Source: Antilocapra americana (taxonomy: Eukaryota; Chordata; Mammalia; Artiodactyla; Antilocapridae). From it: a stretch of DNA of 64,000 nucleotides. Under the pieces are notes generated by a model. It saw only the letters and a program-made list of their open reading frames with translations. It did no database searches and was not told the DNA's origin. Shown in pieces: positions 12,022 through 24,810 of the stretch (position 1 is the first letter of the stretch; each line of letters begins with the position of its first letter). The translations under genes were made by a program, and so were the position numbers. The DNA lies in NCBI GenBank assembly GCA_007570785.1, contig ML660774.1:4643433-4707432 (forward strand), written 5' to 3'.

Positions 12022-13389
12022 AGCTCATAAAGTTCTCTTAAAAGCATGTGCTTGGGGCCTCCACATGTGCTTTTAAGGACTAGGGTGAAGCAAGTAAGGC
12101 ATTCATTTCAGGTACAAAATTTAAGAGGTACCCCACAAAGTCATCAAACTACTTACTAAAGCAAGTTTTTTGTTTTTTAATCATAATTAATGCTCTAAAT
12201 GCCTAGTAAACAGAATTCAAAGATTTTAAGCACAAAATCAGTATTGTTAATTTCTTCCTAAGGAGGATTTTAGCATAGCACTGCTCCAGATCAACGTAGG
12301 CCTGGAATCCAATCTCACCTGGGAACAAGGACATTTGCTGGACAGGTAGTGGATCAGTCCCATAAAAATTAATACTATTTATGAGGCTCTAACTATGGAC
12401 CCCTTTATGTGGATTCTTTAAAGTAGATCGTTTACTTATCTGCAAAAGAGAGGTACCATAAGACTCAGAGGTAACATAAGACAGAGACCCGCTTAATAAG
12501 TGGAGGTCCTGCCCTCAACCACCTGTTTTGGACTGAGTCCCCATGCAGTCACTGTAAGCATCCTTAAAATCCAGGGCATATCCTTTGCTTTGTACACTCC
12601 AATGTAGTCAGCAGCCACAGAGCTACAATTATATTCTTAACAAGTGTAACTGGATGGAAACTAGGAAATTGGAGAGAACTAGAAAATAAAATTGTCTTAG
12701 GGTCAGTAAAAGATAGAGGGGAAGATTGTTTTCAAACCAGATGATGAGGCATTTCAACTCGTGACCCACTTTTGAGTTGAGGGATTTGTATTCTCTTACT
12801 TAGTTTTCAGCACCTGGGATTGTAGATACACTATGTATTTCTGAGTCATTAATCTTTTCTAACGTCAAAAACAAAAAAAACCCTCCTGTCATGGAAGGAG
12901 ATGCCCCCAGAGTATGGAGAATAGGTATCCATCTACACACATCTATAGAAGGCACACAGAGATTGTCAGGCATGAAAGGAGAGCATAAATGTTAGCATCG
13001 GCCCCGCAGAGCAAGGCTGCCTCTTTGCAAAATGCTTTTGTTACCTATTATCACAGAAATGCTACTGGACCCAGGATATTAACCAAAAAGGCTTTCTTTG
13101 CACACATATGTCTATGGTAGGGTTTAGCCCCCTAGTATCTTCCCATTGTCTTACAATCAGCCCGTTCATTTGTTTTCTGGTTACCAGAATGCTTTTTTTC
13201 CACTTCACAACCATTTCAGAATAATGCTGATGTTTGAACCATAGGGACAACTCTGAATGGTTTGCATACACTACCCTGGGTACTTCATTTTCTACCTCAT
13301 GGGGCTTTGCAAGTGATATAGAATAATTCCCTGTTTTTATAAAACACGCCCTTTCATTTTTATTTATTTATTTTTTTGCCCAGTTTTGA
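12022..13389. other. Single-copy noncoding stretch, repeat-poor
   Basis: No gene or interspersed repeat recognised. This begins about 9 kb (to 21160) almost free of identifiable SINEs and LINEs. Confidence 0.45.
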
Positions 13390-14240
13390 GTATTATTTTG
13401 GTGTAGATTTCATACATTACCCAAGGAACAGGCATTCACAATTTTGCTGGTTTTAATTAAGCCCTTTTCAGCACGCTTAGGTGCTCTCATTCAAAGCTAT
13501 GCATCACATCCAAGTGAATCAGGAGGCGAGCTTAACATGTGTTGAGTAGTGATCTTGTATTTGTGTTCATCTGCTCATCAAGGAGAAGGAAAAAAAAAAA
13601 GTCAATTTAAAGCAACAAGGGAGTGGTGATCTTTGTCTTTAAGGCAACAGTTGTCTAATTGACCTCTTTTAGCATTTAATTTCTCAAGCCTCCAGGAAGC
13701 TTAATTTTGAACATCAAAGAGGTACCTGTGGAAAAAAAAAAAATATTGTTCCAGACTCATGAGTAAACAGATTACAGTTAACAGGGTCATTAGCTTTCAT
13801 GGTAAAAATTTAGCCTGGGTATTCCTTACTAATAGATATGGAAACTGTCAGGGTGTAGGGTTTTTTGAAGCCTCTAAAAAATAAAATTAGACTAAGAATT
13901 TGACAAAACGTTCTATATTCTTTGCTGATGGCATTTCCTAGGTTTAGATAGGGCTCGGGTTTCAAAATGCTGAAATGTTTATGAAAATCCCTTCCTAGCC
14001 ACAAATAATCCATGCTGATAAATGTATTCCTGTACATCCATGAATTATAGTGCGCTGTGGTTCTTGCCACACAGTAGCATCTCTCTCTCCCATCCAGGGT
14101 CCCAGCTGTGTAACAAAGTGCCTGGCTTCTAATTGCCCACAGCACAGTGTCCACAGCAATCTGCTTAAACACATGGAGTAATTCATGAAGATACAATGTG
14201 GGGGGTGGCAGGGAGAATTAATAAAAGAGTCTGTTTGGCA
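13390..14240. promoter_or_regulatory. Candidate conserved noncoding block
   Basis: A repeat-free stretch with many homeodomain-type cores (ttttaattaagccc at 13452-13465; tagcatttaatttctc near 13670; ggaagcttaatttt near 13696). The minus-strand frame at 13810-14196 (128 codons) has no recognisable domain and no splice framing. The texture resembles enhancer clusters around developmental genes. Function and conservation are inferred, not shown. Confidence 0.25.
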
Positions 14241-15950
14241 TTAAACCTCAAGACGGGTGAGCAAAAAAGATATTTAACATGGAGGAAAAGCAAATATTTG
14301 CTAGCATTGACAAAGGAGATTTGCGGCAGTGATTTAGACTTGAAATCTGCAGCTGGGCAAGCTCATCGGTGGTAAACCACCTTCTTACTGTGAGAACTTA
14401 TTGTACCAGCAGGATGTAGGAAGAGAGAACACCAATGAAAGCAAAAGCTCAAAGTCAAAGGAAAACTGAGTGAGGCAGAGACCGTGCAGTGCTCTGGGTT
14501 TTAAAATGTATGCTTGCTTGCAGGGGTTAGGGTGGGGGGTGGGGGGGCTGCACATTGTAACTTGATTAAGAATGAATTTTTAAATGCTTACTTACTCTTC
14601 TCTGAAAATGGAGCATATTAAGGTGCCATTGTAGCTTTGCTTGCAATTGGTACCCATCAGGTTTACCCTAGCATTAGTCTCCTTCAAGCCCTTTGTTCAT
14701 CTTGTTGCCTCTAGTAGAAGCAAAAATGTCGTATTTCCATCTTACTGCTTGCTCCAAAACAAAGGGCACCCATATACATAAAAATAAAACTTTGGTAATT
14801 ACTATTTAAACATTTTACAGCGACATAATTATTGTGCTAGGTTAGATCAGCAGTTCTTTTTCATGACTTTATGCCCACCGGTGATTGTGTCTCATCATTT
14901 TTCTTCAATGCTCGACTGTTTTTGTACTCACGGAAATTAAGATCAAGTAATATTAACATATATTAATATATTAATAGCTTTCCTGAATAATTTGAATAGT
15001 TTTGTTTTGTTTCTGTAAAGAGGAGGAAACGTTAGCCATTGAACTCCCTGGATCCATACCTCTTTGTCATCATGTATAAAAACTAGAAATATCACAAGGA
15101 GCAGAGAATGCTGGAGCACAATCCTTGGTGAGATAAGTTTAGCAAAACTTCCAGGATTCCAACCCAGAGAGCACTCTCCTGACTCATTTGGCACATGGAG
15201 GCTTTAGAATTGCTCAGGTCAGAATTTATGTCTTAGTGCCTAATACATGGGGTAATAAATACTCACCTGGAACTCAGGCCCATGAGGCTACCTGATTTCT
15301 GAAGTTCTTTGTAAGTCTGGGTCAGCAAATGAAGCTATAAGCTTTTCTACAATATGCTGGCAAAACCCTCAAACCTCCATTCTCTTCAAGCTCTGCCATC
15401 CTTAGGGAGATAAGCTCTGAGGAACCATAAGTGCCTTAAATTTGCCACTTGTAAACAGCCTTATCATTGAATGTGGTACTAACACACCACTTCTGCGCAA
15501 TACAGCAAGGACCTGTGTCCAGAGATGCTGTGCTGTGCTGGCAAAAGGGAGAAAGTGCTGATGTGCATCCTGCTGCTGGATTTATGGCCTGAATTTTGGA
15601 ATATTTCTGCCCACCAGATCCTGCTGTCACTTTTTTCACTTTTGCCACTGTCGAAAGGTACTTGCTTATGTGACATCTCAAGAGAAAGAGTTGTGAGAAA
15701 GATTATTTTGTAACAGCAGCAAATAACTACATGTAAACACAAAAAAAGCCATATTTTTTCTCACTAAAAGTGATAGTCGCTTAAGTACCTTTGTCCAAGA
15801 AAGCAGCAAAGACTTTCAGCGAAGAGTGGCAGAGATTAAAAAAAAAAAAAAAAAATTCAATCCAGGAAAAGATGGGAAAATATTTCTATAACAGATGGAG
15901 CTTTCTTTTTCTATATTCACCCAGTGAAACTTACTTTATGGATAATATTG
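14241..15950. other. Single-copy noncoding stretch
   Basis: No gene recognised. Notable only for a G-rich tract at 14523-14547 (separate entry) and an A-run at 15838-15855. Confidence 0.4.
14523..14547 (+). other. Predicted G-quadruplex motif
   Basis: Four G-runs of 4, 3, 6 and 7 bases are separated by loops of 3, 1 and 1 bases (TTA, T, T). This meets the standard intramolecular G-quadruplex pattern with very short loops, which favours stability. Confidence 0.7.
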
Positions 15951-15954
15951 CACC

Positions 15955-16500
15955 CTGACACCATAATGCAGGTGGAGACTTCTGTCGGTCCGCATTGAAC
16001 GCTAAACAATTTCGCAATCCCAGAAGTTTTAAGCATCTGTGTGCTTTACCTGAATTAATGGTGGGGCTTAAATTAAAAGTAAATCATCAATCATCATTAA
16101 TTATCCGTTCCACTGACGCCTGCCCTTTCTTACACTTTAATCTTCATTAACGTGGAGGAAACGGAAAAATCCCAGAGGGCGCGCCCCATGTGTTTCTGCG
16201 CCGTGCGTGCGTCTGTCTCTCCAGCACACTCAGCCGCTTCGGGAAACCAGCGCTGCGAAATGGGAAGCCGATACCAACCAGGGCTTTTTCTCTGAATGCT
16301 TCAGATGCAATCAAAGGGCTCCACCGGAGCAGCCCGGGGCCCAAAGCAAAGTTCAGCGCTTTATGTCTGAGACCCTGGTGCGCTGTCGCCGGAACATCTC
16401 GGGCTGCCCTTGAACTTGTCCTGTAAGACGCGTGCCTCCCGGACGGAGCCGCACAGAGCGTCTCCGTGCCAGACGTGCCTCTCTCACGCTTTGTTATGAG
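15955..16500. promoter_or_regulatory. Candidate regulatory block: homeodomain-site cluster next to CpG-rich DNA
   Basis: The left half (about 16040-16150) packs ATCAATCATCATTAATTAT-like sites, repeated TAAT/ATTA and PBX/MEIS-like ATCAATCA cores. The right half (16140-16480) is CpG-rich for this window, with ggcgcgcc, cgccggaacatctcggg and gacgcgtgcctcccgg. The overlapping frame 16190-16426 (78 codons) matches nothing I know. Together they resemble a developmental enhancer or weak CpG-island promoter. Inference only. Confidence 0.3.
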
Positions 16501-19500
16501 CTGTTCTGAGCAAAAATAACTCTTAAGAATGCCATGAGCTTCTTTCCGGTCTCGTTAAATACATAAGCTGTGTAAGTGCTGTCTGGTGTATAAAAATTGC
16601 TTGCAGTTAGGTTACCTGAAGTAGTTTTCCTCGCACAGGGAAAGGGAAAATGTGAAGCTCTCCTGATGAGCCCTGTAATGAACGGTGGATTTGGTGCGGA
16701 AGCTTCCCGCGTTGCTTTGTGTGATGTTCCTTCTACTACAAGAGGCAGGTGCTTGGCGTGTGTGATCCTATCTCAATAGCAAATGGTTTTACTGTATACA
16801 GCAGCATCCTTAAACAGTGGAGACGCTTGGACTCAGCCTGTCCCGGTGGCGAAACGAATCTCCAGCTAAACGGGACGCTGCGCTGTCGGTTTTTCAACAT
16901 TTGACGGCTTTACTTGCTCTTTTCCTCGGCTTATACCCCCATCAGCTATTGCTGAGCAAGTATGAAAGGGTCCATTTGACCCATGTGTGCTGAAAGTAAT
17001 GTAAGTAACGAATGTGAGGAGAGTACAGTGCTTGGCTCGGCGCCATTTCCAAGGGGGAAGAATATATCATTGTACTTCACAGAGCAATGTGCCACGGTGG
17101 ACATGCTCTTACCTTACCGAGAGGGTCTTGCAAAAATCCTCATAGTATTCCTTAAAGCCTGAAGACGTTCTGTGTTTTGCACGTAGCCCAAGAGTGAGAT
17201 TACTTTTATTATCCATTCTTGAGCTTTTTAAATGTTCTGACGTGATTAGAGTAATCTGAGGAAAATTATTCTGTTGCACCCTGATTAGTGGAGCTAATCT
17301 TCCAGAAAGAGCCTCCAACCTTTCTGCTCAACATCTTTCTTTTCAAAATGGTAATTATTAGGAGAACAGTTTCAGTTTATTTTTCATTAGTAACAGAAAG
17401 GAGGAGACCCACGCTCCTTAGAACACTGAGTTTATGTATAAGAAAACCCATACCTTTGGAGACATGGATAAACAAGTTTGGCATCTGTTCTTCTGTCCAG
17501 TCTGTGGTCATCTCAGACTATGGTGGAGGGAGTGGTTTTTAGAACTGTTTTCCAGAAGCAAGAGGGAGAGAGAGGGAAAGGACCAGGAATCAGAAGTGTC
17601 TCTGATGCAGGCGTCAATGCTGTCCTAGTGATAAATAAGCCGGCATCCTTGGGAGATGGGATTGTACATTCTCTGCATATTCTTCCTCGGTTAATTCTGG
17701 AACTTGATTCACCTGCTCCCTGATGTCCTGGCCCCACCATATCTATGATAAATGGATAAATTGGCATCCAATGTGTGTCTGTAAAGCAAGCTCTAACCAA
17801 GAGGAGAGTATGGTGCTCTTCTCCCAAGGATCGGGTGTCTTCACAGACATCCCGCGAGCACCACAAAGTAGTTTCAACCTTCAAAAGTATCAGATGCTTT
17901 GGTGTACTTAGGGCAGAGCCACATGGAGTAACATCCTACCGGATTCAAACGGTGACAGACAAGAGCCCAGCCATCTCTGAAGAGCTTTCATTTGACAAAA
18001 GGGGAAAGGAAACAGGTCTTTGTTGGTGTCCCTCTTTTTTTCTTTAAGAAACAAAAGGAGGTTTGATTTTTCTTTTTTTTTTTTCCTCTCCATTCTACAC
18101 TCCCAGAATTCCAAACGGTTTGGCCGCAGCGAAAGACAGAGACTGCTAGATCCCCTGTTACCCGCAACATAGGCCTTCTTACAACCATGCACGATTTTCT
18201 TTGTAAAGATTCGCCTGGGACAGTGCGAGGGGACAGTACGGGAAGGCATTTCCACAGTGTTATTGGTTTTAAGAGTACGGAATTTTTTCATTCCTAACTT
18301 TACAAATAGGGATCTCAATGGGTCAGGGAGTCACCAGTTTATTACAGGGCGAGTAGAAAATATGTCAAATAAATTGGTGACTCATTTCCTGTTGTGTTTA
18401 CTAGGAAACACTTCCATACCAAGGACACCTGTTTAACCAACACACAAATTATTGGAAAGATTTAAAAGGAGCAAAAATAAACTCACAATTCCTTTCCTCT
18501 TCTTTGGGATGAAACCACAGGTCTGCTGTAGTCTATCCCTTGCTTTAACTAGGAGTGAAAAGAGGCTATTTGATTAATCAGTTCCTAGCAGGTTTTATGC
18601 ATTAAATTTACTTTTACAAAATCCAAAAGTTATTCTTATCCATATCTCTCAGTTTGACTGATTAATTATCTATGGTTCCCCAGCACATACCATGATCACA
18701 GTAATGTTCTTTGGAGATATAATCATCAAAGAGCATCCTTTGGTTGGTGTGGTACATGAGAAGGGCATAAATAATGAAACAGAACAGGGGCCATTAATTC
18801 GTTCTGTTTTGTTTTCAGTGCTTGGAGGTTGGTTTACCAGGTAGGGGGTATGGAGTAGTTGGGAAGTGAATGGGAGGAGGAGCGGGGTGGAACTGAGTAT
18901 CAGGATTTTGCACTGTTCCCTTCAGCCAACCCTGCTCTTTGGACCAGAAGCCCTGAAGCTCTGACAAGCCTGGAGGGCTTAGAAGTTCTCATTTTGACTT
19001 GCCAAGCTTTGGGTATTCCTGGGGCATAGAACTCTCATTTGGAGCTTAATATGTGTTTCTCCAACATGACTGGAAGAAACTGCTTGGCTGTGACTTAGAT
19101 GGTTTACATTTTAACCCATTGTTTAAGGCAGATCTTTAAGCAGTTTTCCTATTAATTGAAAAGTTTGACATGTCGGATTGCCAATCAAGAATGCAGAAAA
19201 ACAGAGGGCATAGAGCAAAGAAGTTTCTCTGTGTATGCCCCTGACTTTTGTCAAGCTTGGAGAGTTACTAGCTGAGTTTACTGGGCCTACTTCTATTGTG
19301 TCTCATTCTTGGGAAGCCCTCACTCATACTGTGTAGCATTTCTGTCAAGAAATTGACAGGTTGAGTCTTTATAATATCTCTCTGCCTTTTTACCTCCTCC
19401 CCTGTGTTCCCATTTTTCCGAGACTTGAGTGTTTCCATTGTAGAGACATTTTAGAACCAAATTACTGTTGACCGGCTCGTTGATTAGGGGTCTTCTTGTC

Positions 19501-21160
19501 TCCAATGAAGCAGTCAAAGGCTGGGGCCTGGCCACGTGCTTGCAGGAGCAGCTGGGTTAGGGCCCTCAGGCAGAGCTGAACTGTGCACAGGACCTCTCCT
19601 CACACCTCCCAGTGGGTAATTAAGTGCTACACTGCTCCAGCCTGCTAAGGAAATGTCAGCCCCACTCCTGGGTTGATGTTTTTTTTCCCTCTCTCTCTAG
19701 TGGAAGCAAGAATAGCACAATAGGTCTTAACCAAACAATGTTAAGTCCAGGACGCTTGAGAGCAAGCCTGTTTTTCAGACTCTCTGAATTTAGCCTTCCC
19801 AAACAGTCCTAAACCAGAATCCTCAAAGGGAGCATGACTATAACAAGCTCAAGGAAACACAGGTCAGAGAGTGGAGTTACTGTTATTTACCTTTGGCATA
19901 GTCTTGAATTTACAGGATTGGTCCCTTTCTCTGGTTGCAGGAAATAACTTTTTTAACCTTTAGAGAAAATTATTTCTGTGAAATCTAATCAATTTGGCTT
20001 GATAATTTTAAAGCAACCTAAAAGCAAGAAGGGAAAGAAAGAAATCACTTAAACAAGAAACCAAATAGAAAGTTGGTGAATCTGTCTTAAAGCCCCATAG
20101 GGCTCCCCATGTGGGATCTACCAGCTCTGCATTTTTTGACCCCATCACAGTTTTATTCGACAGGTAAAGCAACATGCCTTTTTTTCTTTCCCTTCAGGTG
20201 TAAATTCCACTTCACTAGATGTGCTCAACCTGTAGCCTGAAGAGGTTAGGGAGTTTTACGATGTGATTCAGAAGTAAAGCTCAGCCAGGTTTTGTCTGAT
20301 CACCGTGTATTTAAAGGGCTTTTCTTACCCATCCATTGCATGCCATCTTAGTGGCCGCACAGCTTCTTCTTTCTCTGTGCAAGGACTTCTAACTAACAGC
20401 ATTTTGAGACTCTCTGTGTTATGGTGGTGGTGTGTGATTGTTCTTTGTGTTATTACAGTAGTGGTGGTGTGTAGTTGTAAAGTTCCAGTGACAAAGGATT
20501 AGTTGCAAGCAACTGAATGGGTATAGTGGAGAAAGTTCTTTGAGTGTAAGTCATTTTCCTCCTGTTTCCCTTGGATGTTCTTTCTCACCTTCTCTCCTGT
20601 GTGTTTCTCTCTCTCAGACTCAGAGTCAGTTTGTCCATCTCTGTCTTTCCAGTTGTAGTAAATCATACCACTGTAATGACAGTCTGGTTCTGAAATAAGC
20701 ACTGACATTAAGTCCATGGCTGAGTGCTGCTTCCATCATGGTCCCAGGACCCTCCCCCTTGGTAGTCCTGGCTCAGAGACTGAGCCCCGGGATTCCCTTT
20801 CCGAGACCACCTTTGCCGAAACAAATCCTCTTGACACCTTTCTATAACCAGCATTCTTGTGTTTGCAGAGAAAGCTTTTGTGTTTGGGAAGTGTTAAATG
20901 TGATTTTCCAAGTGAAAATTTTAGAAGCATCTGACCAACTATGCTGATGACTTACTGTGAATTGATTCCCAAGTAAGCACTTTATCTGTCTCAAGATGTA
21001 ATGAGCTAAAACATTGAAATATACTTTTAAAATGGGAAAAAAAAAACTGCTGTATAATAACATTGAAAAGTTGGAAAACATAAATATATATGCTTCTTTA
21101 TACATATTCAGAGTAAGATAAAAACATTCAGAATTCTCCCACCAGGAATATTACACTTTA
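16501..21160. other. Single-copy noncoding stretch
   Basis: No gene recognised. Frames up to 136 codons (for example minus 17908-18318) are low-complexity or chance. A pyrimidine tract lies at 18067-18090 and some CpG near 18115-18245. No SINE or LINE identified with confidence. Confidence 0.4.
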
Positions 21161-21164
21161 TATG

Positions 21165-21282
21165 GTATGTGACATGTGAAGTCACTCAGTCACGTCTGAC
21201 TCTTTGTGACCCCATGGACTGTAGCCCACCAGGCTCCTCCATCCATGAGATTCTCCAGGCAAGAATACTGGAGTGGGTTGGT
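21165..21282 (-). mobile_element. BovA/Bov-tA SINE fragment
   Basis: Antisense SINE: gaagtcactcagtcacgtct, gtgaccccatggactgtagc and gcaagaatactggagtgggt. The tRNA-derived portion is absent, so it is a partial copy. Confidence 0.92.
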
Positions 21283-21569
21283 ATATTTGCTTGCAATATT
21301 TTTAATGTTATATATGTACATACACTTGACATTTTCAACTATAAAGTAATATGTAGATTACGTTACATTTTATTTAGCCTTATAGTAAGCCTTATGCTTC
21401 TGAGTTATGCTCTTCAAAAATATGACTTTAATGGCTGAATAATATAGGTATGTGTGTATATAATGTACAGATTATTATGTATATGTAATATAGGTATACA
21501 GTTGATTACATGTAAGTAGTATAAACATATAAGAACTATTTTACAGCTATAATAATTACATTTGCTATG

Positions 21570-21770
21570 TTTAAGGAGTTTTACATGTGTTACACCATCT
21601 TTGGGGAAGGTACATTAGAGAATATTGAACCCATTGTACAGGTGAGAAAAACAAGACTCATGGAGATTAAACTGCCTTACCTAGCACCTGAGAGCTGGGC
21701 AGGCAGAGTGGGAGTTAGAGCCCATATCTTTTGACTTTAAATCCATAGCTGCTTCTCCCCACCTTACACA
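21570..21770 (+). mobile_element. MIR SINE
   Basis: Contains cccattgtacaggtgagaaa, ctgccttacctagcacctga and gagttagagcccatatctttt, matching the MIR order (bases counted, organ-of-origin core, tail). Confidence 0.7.
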
Positions 21771-24005
21771 TCACCAATAGCACCTCTTCTAAAGTATCCA
21801 AAGACATGATTAGAAACTAACGAATAGCAGTAAGGAAAAAGGATCGGTCTCTGTTTAGATCTAGAATTTTTTTGGAAAAGAGAAGGGACTGGCAGAACTG
21901 CTTTTCTGAAGATGAACAGAAAACACAGAAGGAAGAGCTACTCACTTCAAGTTCTGCTTGATTCTCTCCTGTAAGAAGGCTTGACTTCACACTAAATAAC
22001 TGAGAGAATATTGAAGGGGGAAGGTAAATGCCAAAGTCTTAAGTCCTTTTGAGAAACAAGAGAACTTACAGCTGACAGCCTAAGATAAATATAGTCACGT
22101 TTGGTGGTGATGGGGTAATTGTGATTAATCACAGTATATTATAAATTTTTTCTAATGACATGAGATAAACAGATGCTGTGACAATACCTCACCTGGAAAT
22201 GAAGACACTGCTCACTGATCAGATAACATGAGGCCTCAGCACTGCACTCACACTCAGTGGTTCCTTGGCCATTGACCTGCCCCTGTGGCCAGAGGCAGAC
22301 ATTGGTAAGCCCAATACTAGGGGCCAGAGCTCAGCTGTCACAGTGCTGTGGGCATGGTAGGAAAAATGTTTCCTGACCTAAGCTCAGTTGGACTGAGACT
22401 TTCACGACATTGTCCATGCACAGAAGTTCTCTTACTCCAAAATGCAACCTTTCTACACAGCCTTTAGACCAAAGTTACCACAATTTTGTCTTAAAACAGA
22501 AAACAAATAATATTAGAAATAGAACACGCATACACAAAAACATATTTATACCATAAAGATGCGATCTTCTCTTAATATTATGATCTTCATAAACTAGAAG
22601 AACAACTGTGTACAATTACATCTTAATTTATGCTGCAAATAAAAAAGTACTTTTTTAAAAGTAGCATTTTAAGTGTCAGAGGAAAGGCATATTAAACTAT
22701 TTTTCTTTCTCGATGATCATAAAAACATGCATTCTGAAATCAGGACAGCTAGATGCTTTTAAAAGTCCTACATATAGGGTAATAAATAAGATGAATGAAT
22801 AATTGAAATTTTGCATTATGTGGCACCAATAGATTAATTTTTACAAGGGAACTTATTTCCAGTAATGATCTTAGGAAGCGATCCCTCATTAGTAGCTGTC
22901 AGTAAAGAAAGGTGGCCAGCCTTTACTGCGTACGTAAAGTGGCAAAGCTGAATTCTCACTAATTTCTCCTAAGACTGTTTTACAGATAATTCATCCACTT
23001 TAACAAGCCAAGCTGATCCTAAGGTAGTTCTTGCTGATAGAACCTAAAAAGCCTTTTTTCCCCCTCATTGCTACCAAGCATAGAAATTATTAATTCAAAC
23101 AACTGATAATGAGTTTTAAGGTGACACTTAATGCGTAACATGGAAAATAATGCACCATTTTTGTCAAATTCTGTGAAAAATTTAATCTACAAAACAGACA
23201 TAACCATTAAAGCAAAACTGATCATTAGCGGATGCTGATTTAACAATGAAGTTATTTCCTATTCACTTGTTATATCCTTTGGAGGGGTGACTTTGTGTGT
23301 GTCCCCATATGCCTGTGTTACACATTTATAAAAATTCAACTAGTCTCAAAAGTTATTTCTCCTAAAGCCTATAATCACCATGCCAGTTCTGTGTTTCACA
23401 GATTAGTTTTTAGAAATAGCTTTTGCTACCTTTTTTTTCTTTTCTTTTCTTTTTTTTTTACGGCCACCCTAATTGTTCAGGTCTTATGCTGATACCATCC
23501 TGATGACTTTTAGAGTGTATCATGTCTTTTTATCCATAATGAATGACTATTAGCATCAATTTTTATTACATTCAAAATAACCATCAATTTCTCCTTCAAT
23601 TACATGTTTAAATGTCATGTAGTTATGTACTGCCTCCTGAATTAGATAGTAATCAGAACCAGAGTGACTTTAAATTGAACTGACCCATGCAAGATTAAGT
23701 GGTCTGAATTACAGAGAAAAGAAAGGGCGGGGGGAACAGATTTACAGTGATCATCTGAGAAGAGAAAGAAAGGGTGGGTACAGGAGGGACTTCCAAAGAC
23801 AAGTGCCAGGGGAAATTTCTGCCTTCCTCAATTTTGGGCTCAGCCTTGGCGCTAACACATGTCAAGAGGTGCACGCGTACACATCCCCGAGTCCATCTCC
23901 GCTGATGTGGTTGGCTCTATGCTCTTCCTGTCACACACACAATGTCTTTTAGAGGGAGCCCATGAAAGGCCCTGTGACATTAGATTTTAAACCACGAGTT
24001 TACAC
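21771..24005. other. Single-copy noncoding stretch
   Basis: No gene recognised. A pyrimidine-rich tract lies at 23432-23460. Confidence 0.4.
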
Positions 24006-24009
24006 ATAG

Positions 24010-24260
24010 GGTGTGAACTTTAGCCAGTTATTTACTGAGCACCCACCAGTTCCAGATATTGCTGTCAGCTCTGGGAATCCAGCAAAGAAGACATCTGGGA
24101 TTCTGACTTTATGGGGCTTTCAGTATAATGGGGAAGAAAGGCATTAAACAAATAATTGCAGATGTTAAGTGCTATAGAGGAGAAACCCGGCTGCTGTGGA
24201 GAAGTGAAGCAGACAGGTGAGCATGAAAGGGCCTGGGGAGAAAGCTTCCGCAGGCACGGC
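24010..24260 (+). mobile_element. L2-like 3' fragment
   Basis: Reads tttactgagcacccaccagt, ctctgggaatccagcaaaga, aaggcattaaacaaataatt and gcagatgttaagtgctatag, in the order of the L2 3' end. Ancient and diverged. Confidence 0.6.
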
Positions 24261-24619
24261 CACTGAGGCGGAAACCTGAAGGGTGAAGCCGAGTTCTCAC
24301 TAATGGCTCCACCGCTATTTAGTTCTCAACCCCAAAAGGTGCCGTTAACGTAAAACCATGATGCAAATACATGGATCCTCACCTACAATTGCACCCTGAC
24401 TGTCCACTACCGCCTCTCAGGATGAGTAGGAGTCAGGTAACTGATTAGCGGAAGAGATGGGAGAAAATTGTTACATCATAAGAGCATTATATCCCTGGGG
24501 TAAGAAGAAGCAGAGTGGCTGCCAAGAAAGTAGCAAACCCAAAGGCTGAGTTCTACATACCAAGTTCTGGATTTATCTTTTTCTTCTAAAATAAATTGAA
24601 AGTCCATTTGCTGAAGTGC
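24261..24619. other. Unique flank left of the tandem array
   Basis: No repeat recognised. The last bases before the array (aagtccatttgctgaagtgc) do not match the tail of any unit, which places the array boundary at about 24620. Confidence 0.5.
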
Positions 24620-24810
24620 ATTGAAAATGTTACTTAGAATTAAGATCTAATTTCAGGAGGACAAAATTGGAAGTGGGGGCTAAGGTTTAGACTTTTCTAG
24701 CAGTAATGCTGAGAACTGATTGTTGACCAGGATTATTACCATAACAAAATTCTAGCCAAAACTAGAATGTGCACTACTTGGATATGGGAAGTAAGAAATA
24801 GCAATGAATC

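Noticed and set aside
11780..12028. Frame encoding a long Val-Cys repeat
   Set aside because: Translation of the (CA)n microsatellite and SINE.
13810..14196. 128-codon minus-strand open frame as a coding exon
   Set aside because: No similarity I can recognise and no acceptor/donor context; more likely chance in a stop-poor noncoding block.
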